A stretch of DNA of 64,000 nucleotides, from contig VCJN01002087.1 in the NCBI GenBank assembly GCA_006384855.1, positions 1-64,000 of the forward strand, written 5' to 3'. This DNA comes from Tetraselmis striata. Its lineage: Eukaryota; Chlorophyta; Chlorodendrophyceae; Chlorodendrales; Chlorodendraceae. Both the position numbers and the translations under genes were made by a program. A model generated the notes under the pieces. The model searched no databases. It was given only the letters and a program-made list of their open reading frames with translations, and was not told where the DNA came from. This document shows positions 56,624-64,000 of this stretch, piece after piece; position 1 is the first letter of the stretch, and each line of letters begins with the position of its first letter.

Positions 56624-57532
56624 TCACTCGTGCTCACCTTCGCGGCCACGTCCACGTCCGCCGCCACGTCCTCGCCCACGCCCGCGACCTGCAACTGCAG
56701 CCGCCACTCGAGAAGTAGCGGTTGCCTTGGCGCTGCTGGCAACGGTCGCCTCGAAGACACGACGCTCGTAGTCCCGCATGAGGTCCCCAAAAATCGCGGA
56801 ACCCAGATGCTCCGAAGCAGGCTGAAAATGCTGGGCTCGCAGCACGTCCAGAACACCTTGGTCACCGTGCACACGCTTGATCTCATTGAGCTTCCGTAGG
56901 AAGGCCAAACGAAACCGAAACGCCTTGTCGATGGCCTCGGCGTGGTTCCGGGCTCTCGCGAGGTAGGGGGTGAAGTCCTGGTTGCTGGTAGGGACGTAGG
57001 GCAATAGCTCGTCGAGCGCCACGAAAAGGGCGGCCATGTGAGCCCCGAAACACGACATCCACAAGTACTCCTCCTGGGCCGGCAGACGCCGGTCATCCTG
57101 CTTGAGGTACTCGTTCGTTAGGTCGGTGCTCAAAGGGAAAAGTCCAGGCACTCGGCTGACCGGTCGAACGGCCTCGTAACCAGACTCTGCTCTCTGCAGT
57201 AGCTCTGGCACCGCGAGGTAATCATCCTCGGCACTCACGGATTTTGCTCCGACACGGCCGCTCTGGGCTAGCTCTAGCAAGTCGGGGCGCTCTGCGGCTC
57301 CCCCGCTGCCTGTCGGCTGTCTCGCGAAACGCTGCCCTGAGCCGGAGCCATGTGCCCCTTCTCCATCAACAACGCGATCACGAACCGTCAATTGTGCCAC
57401 GGCTGTAGCCAGCTCTCGCAGTAATGAAGACTGGGCCCTCATATCTGCGTTCAGCGACTGCAACGTCGGCTCAGCGACGGGTTCTTCTCCATCTGACATA
57501 GTAACGCACGGACGTACGGACGAGAATATCAC
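56624..57532 (-). CDS. Gag-like protein of compact YR element, copy A
   Basis: 302 residues. An N-terminal helical region (LNADMRAQSSLLRELATAVA) is followed by a helical middle with ARARNHAEAIDKAFRFRLAF and a C-terminal Gly-Arg tail (RGRGRGRGGGRGRGR) of the kind that binds RNA. Position upstream of the recombinase and the basic tail suggest a gag-like nucleic-acid-binding role; no zinc knuckle is visible. The start may be the second Met (MSDGEEPVAE), about eleven residues further in. Confidence 0.65.
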   Translation of the reverse strand: MIFSSVRPCVTMSDGEEPVAEPTLQSLNADMRAQSSLLRELATAVAQLTVRDRVVDGEGAHGSGSGQRFARQPTGSGGAAERPDLLELAQSGRVGAKSVSAEDDYLAVPELLQRAESGYEAVRPVSRVPGLFPLSTDLTNEYLKQDDRRLPAQEEYLWMSCFGAHMAALFVALDELLPYVPTSNQDFTPYLARARNHAEAIDKAFRFRLAFLRKLNEIKRVHGDQGVLDVLRAQHFQPASEHLGSAIFGDLMRDYERRVFEATVASSAKATATSRVAAAVAGRGRGRGRGGGRGRGREGEHE

Positions 57533-57798
57533 ACTCGGGTGGCGAGCCGGGTGTGGTCTTGAACAACCTGGGGTGACCTTGCTCGCAACGGGTTACGAGA
57601 CAGTTTTTACATCGCTGCGTGGAACGCAGCGAAAACTGGAAGATGGCAGGCTCAGCTGTTCTGGCTGCTTTTATGTCTACTCGTGCTGCACCCAACAAGG
57701 GCGCAACAACAGTTACTAGTTCCCGTACCACTGCGCAGCACTTGTAGCTGAAAAGCGGTTAGGTCAAGGATGGAAACCCCATAAACTAGTTTAGATCA

Positions 57799-57889
57799 AA
57801 ATATTATTCAAAGCTTGCGGTCGAGAGTAGGAGTGGCAACCGTCAAATGGATAACTGCACGACCTGCAATATGTCAAGCGTACTACGTA
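57799..57889. other. 91-bp spacer between the two compact YR elements
   Basis: Unique sequence separates copies A and B, so they are two insertions or a tandem duplication including flank, not one element sharing a terminal repeat. Confidence 0.7.
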
Positions 57890-58311
57890 TTTCAAAGTTG
57901 AGTCTGGTTTTGCCAAAAAGGTCGCGCAGGCTCTTTTACACGGTCAAGAGCCGAAATTGGCAGGATGGTTTAGCGAAAGCGTGGAGGGAAAACGGAGTCA
58001 GGGGGGGCGCTGCGTGGAACGCAGCGAAAACTGGAAGATGGCAGGCTCAGCTGTTCTGGCTGCTTTTATGTCTACTCGTGCGGCACCCAACAAGGGCGAA
58101 ACAACAGTTACTAGTTCCCGTACCACTGAGCAGCACTTGTAGCTAAAAAGCGGTTAGGTCAAGGATGGAAACCCCATAAACTAGTTTAGATCATTTCAAA
58201 GTTGAGTCTGGTTTTGCCAGTCTTGAGCGAACGTAGAGAGCGGTAGATTGACGGAGAAGGGGTAGCGCCAAGTCATGAAGGAGGCACTGGGAAGGCCACC
58301 GCTGCGGAGTC

Positions 58312-59891
58312 CTATTGGACTTGGAAGCGGCGGAGGGGGGCGATGTGTCCAAAGAAGAACCACGCGCCAGGAGAAGGAAGAACGTTGGGGTCGATGTAGT
58401 CCAGAACGACATCAGAGTTCGTGGCCCAACCGCCTTGGTAGCGGATGTGGGACAGCGGCGCTCCGATGGCGTTTGCTGCAGTGGCTGCGCCCTTGCGTAG
58501 ACTGTGTGAAGTCCAGGAAGTGCCAGCAGGAGGGGCAGCGTTGACTAGGTTGACTGATGTAGACAACCAGTCTGACATCGTAGCCGCAGTCCAAGGTTTT
58601 GACTGCTCAGCCACATTGACAGCCCAGAAGTTGGAGGCAGCCAAGCCAACAGTAACCAGGGGGACATACCGTACGTTGTCGATGAAGTGGTGCAAGAGAC
58701 ATACCACTCGAGGGTGCTCGGACACTGGAAGGAGAAGTACGCGCAGGTCGTCGGGTCCCCGTCGGCCAGCGCGACCCTTCTCGCGGTAGATCTGCAAGGT
58801 GATGTTGTAGGTGTCGACATGCACATGTTGCACTCGACAGGAGACGCCAGTAAGGCCCCTGGCAAAGAACAGGAAGTTGACGACCGAGGCCAAGAGGGCT
58901 CGGTAGTCGAGGTGGGACTCTGGGTAAGGAGCAGACACAATTAGCTCGGCCTTTGAGACGAAGCGGTAAGCTACATCCGCAGGCAGAGGGACACGCAAAG
59001 GGGCAGCGTCCAGTCGGCGCTGACGCAACATTAACCCACGCAAGTGAGGTGTAGGCTGTCCTTGGCGATCGGGACGAGGTTGTGCAACTCGAAGATGGTG
59101 TTGATGGCAGACAGGTAGGGCTGCAGCGATTTAGCTGCGATGTGTCCTCGCTCCCCGATCCAGGCAACGTACCGTACAACAGTAGCAGTAGTCCCTTCTA
59201 GCGGGCTGATGTTCTCGGAGTCGTTGCAGAACTCAGCGAACTGAGACAACCTGCCGGCGTAGCTCTTGAGGGTCTGAGCGCTGAGGGAGCTGGAGAGCAG
59301 GTCGAGCGTCCGCTGGCCTAGCTCGTCTGAGCCGAACGCGTCCTGCAGTCGAGATCGCAGTGACGCAGCCCATGGAGCGATAGCTGCGGGCTCGTCAATT
59401 ACGTAAGTGCGTCGTTTTACTGACAGAGTTCCACCGGCACGGCTACTGTTCGCAAAGTACTCGGCAGCAACGGTTAGGTTCCCGGCGGTTGGCCGGTAGT
59501 TGCTGGACGGGTTTGCAGTAGTTCCAGTACGGGTTTGCGGGGCTAGGTTCAGATAAGAGGGCCGCCCCGCGCGCCCTTCGCGCTCGTAGCGCCTGTCCCG
59601 TGCGTAACGTACACGCGCGAAACTTGGTCGTTGCTAACCGGTTGTAACACGTAGTGTAACAACCGACGAACGCGGAGATGAGGTTGTAAGAAAGGCGGAT
59701 GGTTGAGCCGCCATGTGCAGGCGTGCGGATGGTTGAGCCGCACTCGGCTGTAGCTGTAAGAAGCGCCGTACCGAGGAAGGTCTAAATGAAGTCTGTAAGG
59801 TGGGGGGGTCAGGTCCTGACACAGGGCGCTCATCCCGCCGTTGAGCTGCAAGGGTGCGTCTTGCGGCGGTCACCGAAAGGTGGCCTCGCAA
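58312..59891 (-). pseudogene. Recombinase region of compact YR element, copy B
   Basis: Same domains as copy A, including TSHSLRKGAATAA and VLDYIDPNVL, but not a single open frame. Fossil. Confidence 0.8.
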
Positions 59892-59927
59892 GGCTCCTGC
59901 AGCTCCGACGAGCGGCGCCCCACGCCG

Positions 59928-61034
59928 TCACTCGTGCTCACCTTCGCGGCCACGTCCACGTCCGCCGCCACGCCCTCGCCCACGCCCGCGTCCTGCAGCT
60001 GCAGCCGCTACTCGAGAAGTAGCGGTCGCCTTGGCGCTGCTGGCAACGGTCGCCTCGAAGACACGACGCTCGTAGTCTCTCATGAGGTCCCCAAAAATCG
60101 CAGAACCCAGATGCTCCGAAGCAGGCTGAAAATGCTGAGCTCGCAGCACGTCCAGAACACCTTGGTCACCGTGCACACGCTTGATCTCATTCAGCTTCCG
60201 CAGGAAGGCTAGACGAAAACGAAACGCCTTGTCGATGGCCTCGGCGTGATTCCGAGCTCTCGCGAGGTAGGGGGTGAAGTCCTGGTTAGTGGCGGGGACG
60301 TAAGGTAGCAGCTCGTCGAGCGCCACGAAAAGGGCGGCCATGTGGGCCCCGAAATACGACATCCACAAGTACTCCTCCTAGGCCGGCAGACGCCGGTCAT
60401 CCTGCTTGAGGTACTCGTTCGTTAGGTCGGTGCTCAAAGGGAAAAGTCCAGGCACTCGGCTGACCGGTCGAACGGCCTCGTAACCAGACTCTGCTCTCTG
60501 CAGTAGCTCTGGCACCGCGAGGTAATCATCCTCGGCACTCACGGATTTTGCTCCGACACGGCCGCTCTGGGCTAGCTCTAGCAAGTCGGGGCGCTCTGCG
60601 GCTCCCCCGTTGCCTGTCGGCTGTCCCGCGAAGCGCTGCCCTGAGCCGGAGCCATGTGCCCCTTCTCCATCAACAACGCGATCACGAGCCGTCAATTGTG
60701 CCACAGCTGTAGCCAGCTCTCGCAGTAATGAAGACTGGGCCCTCATATCTGCGTTCAGCGACTCCAACGTCGGCTCAGCGACGGGTTCTTCTCCATCTGG
60801 CATGGTAACGCACGGACGACGGACGAGAATATCACACTCGGGTGGCGAGCCGGGTGTGGTCTTGAACAACCTGGGGTGACCTTGCTCGCAACGGGTAACG
60901 AGACAGTTTTTACATCGCTGCGTGGAACGCAGCGAAAACTGGAAGATGGCAGGCTCAGCTGTTCTGGCTGCTTTTATGTCTACTCGTGCGGCACCCAACA
61001 AGGGCGCAACAACAGTTACTAGTTCCCGTACCAC
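59928..61034 (-). pseudogene. Gag-like region of compact YR element, copy B
   Basis: Same layout and Gly-Arg tail as copy A, but broken. Fossil. Confidence 0.75.
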
Positions 61035-61149
61035 TGAGCAGCACTTGTAGCTAAAAAGCGGTTAGGTCAAGGATGGAAACCCCACAAACTAGTTTAGATC
61101 ATTACGATAAAAATAGCGACTATAATACTACAGCAGCCCACATAAGTCT

Positions 61150-61356
61150 TTGCATATTTTTATGGGTATGATTTGGGTTTGGTCGCCTCTAGTCCGTAAA
61201 CCCACGCACAGTCTACGCCGTTGCAGCCATTGCGAGGATAACCATGAAAGAGCGTGCACATGGTGTGCTAGGGCCAATGCGACGTTGCGCGTGGCGCGCG
61301 CGTCGCATGTTATGCGGCACTACCAGTGTAACAAGTGTTGCACGGCCGGGCTGTAA
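61150..61356 (+). CDS. Cys-rich hypothetical frame
   Basis: A 68-residue frame with CSHC-x8-CTWC and a later CNKC, possibly a two-zinc Cys-rich domain such as those ending piggyBac-type transposases, or a chance pattern. No transposase core is seen upstream, because the YR element intervenes. Confidence 0.2.
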   Translation: MHIFMGMIWVWSPLVRKPTHSLRRCSHCEDNHERACTWCARANATLRVARASHVMRHYQCNKCCTAGL

Positions 61357-61479
61357 ACGGTTTGAGCGCACGGCACGCCGACATTTGGACATAAAGAACC
61401 GTGTTTTTCTCCCATGTGACATTTGCAAACTGGCCGTTTGCCCTGCAAGAAGCAGTAATATTGCAATCAATTTTTAATT

Positions 61480-61597
61480 CATAACATTTCGACGTTTTAT
61501 TAGATTGGGCTGCAAATTTGTGCGATGGAAAGCCCGTTACCTGCGCTTTCCAACGCACTAATTTCAGCCCAATCTGATAAAACGCCGAAATGTTATG
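61480..61597. repeat. 118-bp near-perfect hairpin (palindromic element)
   Basis: The arm 61480-61532 (CATAACATTTCG...GATGGAAAG) pairs with 61546-61597 (CTTTCC...CGAAATGTTATG): about 52 pairs with four mismatches or wobbles and one single-base bulge around a 13-nt loop. The 5' TTTAATT flank has no recognisable target duplication. It could be a palindromic MITE or a hairpin RNA precursor. Confidence 0.85.
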
Positions 61598-62687
61598 GCC
61601 TGTCAAAGTTACCCCCTATTCTGGTATCCCAGCCAGCCCACTCACTGTGGATGGGGGCGCATGATGGGGGGCATGTTATGTGCCCTTCCACGCAAGCTCC
61701 CAGGCGCGAGGGCCCCTTTGATAGGTCTCCACGTCGCGCGGACCCCGTCATCGTTTTGGCTTTTCCCTTTGGATGGTGGGTGACATGTGTGACAACATGC
61801 GCGCAAACCTGTGCAGCAGTGGCGACATTGTTGCCGAGGGGGCCAGTCCGCGCTTAGCCTATGGTGCGGGCGGTATAAGCATGCACCTATGGAATCGAAG
61901 GCTCTTTATGTGTGCTACTTTCACCCAGGGAGGCGCGGCCAACGGCGCTTATCTTGCAGCTTGGAAAAATGTGGGATGATTGCCCCCATCACGACGAGGG
62001 GATTACTGGCACACTCTCATGGAAATACCATGCATTGCATCGGTAGCGTGCATGGATTGGGCTCAATCTCGGTGGTCTTACAGCGCATGAATACGTCCAC
62101 CCACCACCGGCAGCGCGCGGGCATATGCGAAGGATGGTAGCTACGCCGCCAACAAGTTGGCCCCTATTCATCGCCCGTTTCTTCTGTGGTTTTATCCATG
62201 TGCCAAGCAATGCCATTGCCGAAGAGCAATTTTAAAAGTGCGATAACCGGGAGAAACGGCTGCCTCCTTGGCGTAGGAGGCTTGCATACACTGGATTACA
62301 AGGCTCCATGGCCCCGTGCCCCCATGGCTTGAGCACCGAGGCGAGGATACGCGCGGATTTCTATGTGCAAAGACTTGTGGGTACTAATGTAGGCAGTTAG
62401 TTGGGCAGTTACGATTAAATGTTATGTTTTAGGTACCGGATTTTCGGAGAAACTGAAGGGGGGGGGTCTCTAATTTGTGGTCGAAACTTTCATTTCAGTA
62501 CTTAAGCAGTGTTGGGCGGCTGGTGGCCTGAGCTAGGTCTCTCATCGCCGCACCGTGTGCGCTGGCAATAGCAACGGTATCTTTATCATCCAAGCAAACG
62601 ATGTTGTACCTTGAAGCCGCTGCGCCATAATGGACAGTCACGCGCTACCTCCCGCTGGCCCAACCTGGCCCGCCATCATCGCCAAGG
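61598..62687. other. Intergenic, no gene recognised
   Basis: Short overlapping frames on both strands, none supported. Confidence 0.3.
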
Positions 62688-63242
62688 ATGGCAGACGACG
62701 ACAAAGTCGGCCTGCTGAAGCTGACCGTGGTGTGGGAAGGGAGGCTCTTGGGTCAGAGTGTCTTCGACTTCAGTAGGCAGTGGCTAGAGACGCACACTCT
62801 CTGCGAGCTCTTGGAGCAGGCTAGAGACTTCGACAACCAGCTCGTCTTGAGAGCCGACGCAAGCATCTCTGCATCATGCGTGCAACACGTGGACGTCACC
62901 ACCGCCTCGGGAAGTAAAAGGCGCCAGCCCCAAGACAAGTATGACATCACGCGCAGGTTGCATGAGAAGATATGGAAGGTGATGCATGACGTGCCAACCG
63001 ACACGTTCTCGTTCGACGTGGAGCTACAGGAAGGCCACGCGCCTCATAGGCGCGGGTGGAAGCCTTCCAAGAGCTTCGCGTTGCGGCTCGCACGCAATAC
63101 GACGAGAAGACCCTCCCACTCCCTCGGCATACTAAGACGATGTATGCCTTTCCGATACTATACAACGATGTGGTCGAGCACCGGGTTGGGCGGCGACCAG
63201 CGTCACAAGTGTAGGCGCTCCGTTCACCTCCCGCACTGCTAA
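62688..63242 (+). CDS. Hypothetical protein, family not recognised
   Basis: A 184-residue frame starting MADDDKVGLLKLTVVWEGRL with helix-like middle segments (FSRQWLETHTLCELLEQARD; ITRRLHEKIWKVMHDV). The first ~125 residues look protein-like; the remainder is compositionally different. No known domain is seen. It may be one exon of a larger gene with the frame at 63523, or part of an unrecognised element. Confidence 0.35.
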   Translation: MADDDKVGLLKLTVVWEGRLLGQSVFDFSRQWLETHTLCELLEQARDFDNQLVLRADASISASCVQHVDVTTASGSKRRQPQDKYDITRRLHEKIWKVMHDVPTDTFSFDVELQEGHAPHRRGWKPSKSFALRLARNTTRRPSHSLGILRRCMPFRYYTTMWSSTGLGGDQRHKCRRSVHLPHC

Positions 63243-63304
63243 CGCATTGTTTCCCCTTACGCTGAAAGTGTGGGAGGCGATGGAGAAGCGCGCTTCATCT
63301 GAGA

Positions 63305-63320
63305 CCCCCCCCCCCCCCCC
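63305..63320. repeat. Poly-C tract (16 C)
   Basis: Homopolymer run between the two hypothetical frames. Confidence 0.9.
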
Positions 63321-63522
63321 TTGACGCACCCATGCTTGCATATGCTCGATAGATGGACGTTGTTTGAAGGAGCTAACATGTTGTCGCTTGAACACAAACT
63401 GGAACCGAAACCGGACTCGTTGATAGATCGTACGGCATAGCTTTGGCGCCGCCGCTGCCTTGCTAGTAGTACAGTAGATAACCCCGCTGCACCCTCCGCA
63501 TCCCGTCTGCCCATGCTCGATA

Positions 63523-63804
63523 GTGTTGCTGACGCTTCCGCGTGTTCCCGGTATAGCTAGCAACCCTCTTCCGAAAGGGCTCAATGGCGTTGTTGACAAG
63601 AAGACGGAAGGCCAAAAAGGCAAGCAATACCAAGATCGGTTGGCCAAGAGCATGCTCGAGCTCGACGCGGCCTTCACCAACACCAACTGCAACTGGCACC
63701 GCAAAGGGCACTGGCTGGAATGCCTCAAGCACTTCAAGTCCCTCGAGGACCATGTAAACCGCTATTACGAGAGTCTATATATATGGGCAGAACAAGCGAC
63801 ATAA
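63523..63804 (+). CDS. Hypothetical protein fragment near the window end
   Basis: A frame of about 90 residues with a Lys-rich stretch (KKTEGQKGKQYQDRLAKSM) and aromatic helix (HWLECLKHFKSLEDHVNRYY). Protein-like sequence seems to go on in another phase (HKVAHAALDALRDAANAVKF) towards 63880, so an intron or a lesion may lie near 63790. Not recognised; may continue beyond the window. Confidence 0.3.
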   Translation: MLLTLPRVPGIASNPLPKGLNGVVDKKTEGQKGKQYQDRLAKSMLELDAAFTNTNCNWHRKGHWLECLKHFKSLEDHVNRYYESLYIWAEQAT

Positions 63805-64000
63805 GGTGGCACACGCTGCTCTCGACGCCCTACGCGACGCAGCCAATGCCGTGAAGTTCACACTCGCGCAACCGCTCCGAGCCGACACGACTGTCCCTGT
63901 CGACGTATCAGCATCAACAACAAGCTGCTCGATTTCGACGACTACTCGCAGATCGACGTCAACGATTACATGGCGGGCTGGACAAGCGGAAGCGGTTCAA

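Larger units (their letters stand above)
54578..57798 (-). mobile_element. Compact YR element, copy A (gag-like + recombinase, no RT)
   Basis: A 3,221-bp element read on the minus strand. Its termini form split direct repeats. A 186-bp repeat lies at the right end (57613-57798) and again inside the left end (54697-54882); a 25-bp motif beginning TTTCAAAGTTGAGTC lies at the left end (54578-54602) and again directly inside the internal 186-bp copy (54883-54907). The internal junction therefore equals the joint that would form if the two ends circularised, as in PAT/Ngaro-type elements. Between the repeats lie only two frames: gag-like (57532-56624) and tyrosine recombinase (56587-54962). No RT or RNase H is present. 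Both frames are open and the element looks whole for its type. The near-identity of its repeats suggests a young insertion. Confidence 0.85.
57890..61101 (-). mobile_element. Compact YR element, copy B (broken)
   Basis: 3,212 bp with the same split direct repeats as copy A: 25-bp motif at 57890-57914 and 58194-58218; 186-bp repeat at 58008-58193 and 60916-61101. The recombinase region lies at 59891-58312 and the gag-like region at 61034-59928, in the same order and orientation. It again lacks RT. It differs from copy A by scattered substitutions and small indels and is broken, with about three disruptions. High similarity to copy A points to recent origin. Confidence 0.85.

Overview
The window looks like nuclear DNA of an intron-rich unicellular eukaryote, most likely an alga. 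The evidence is spliced genes with GT-AG introns, eukaryotic gene families (an EME1-like endonuclease subunit, an EamA/DMT membrane transporter, a DUF4602/C1orf131-like nucleolar protein, a GCR1_C-like domain), a eukaryotic-type initiator tRNA, many homopolymer C/G tracts and microsatellites, and several tyrosine-recombinase (YR) retrotransposons of the DIRS/PAT group, which are known from green algae among others. A prasinophyte-like green alga is a guess; nothing here fixes the species.

Layout. 0-6.5 kb: two arrays of a 20-bp palindrome, an initiator tRNA-Met, a 5'-truncated LINE whose 5' end is fused to a decayed initiator-tRNA copy, a TTCGCGAA-rich stretch, an AATAG satellite and a DIRS-type RT fragment. 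6.6-11.5 kb: a broken YR retrotransposon (minus strand, gag-RT-RH-YR between direct repeats). 12.5 kb: the 3' end of a second copy of the LINE. 13.3-15.7 kb: the DUF4602-like gene (minus, seven phase-consistent exons). 16.9-21.5 kb: a DIRS fragment (RNase H, methyltransferase-like and YR parts), then a decayed non-LTR-type RT-associated region. 21.8-28.6 kb: a coiled-coil gene (plus, twelve exons, every intron phase 0). 28.7-33.1 kb: a tandem array of a 1,521-bp unit, 2.9 apparently identical copies. 35.6-38.7 kb: the EamA transporter gene (minus). 39.9-41.5 kb: a hAT transposase remnant and the C-terminal end of another RT-associated element. 42.7-45.7 kb: the EME1-like gene (plus, about eleven exons). 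47.5 and 54.2 kb: two copies of a SINE-like repeat, one with a tRNA-like head. 49.6-50.0 kb: a foldback/MITE-like element. 50.5-52.1 kb: a gene ending in a GCR1_C-like domain. 54.6-61.1 kb: two head-to-tail copies of a compact YR element that carries only a gag-like protein and a recombinase, with no RT, inside split direct repeats. 61.5 kb: a 118-bp near-perfect hairpin. 62.7-64.0 kb: unrecognised reading frames.

The host genes do not form an operon or an obvious pathway; they are isolated intron-containing genes in a sea of mobile DNA. The mobile elements look related to each other: the RT-less YR elements at 54.6-61.1 kb share the recombinase C-terminal signature of the RT-bearing element at 6.6-11.5 kb, so the short form could be a non-autonomous derivative of that lineage. 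Exon boundaries were inferred by eye from splice dinucleotides and reading-frame phase; no alignment or database search was run.
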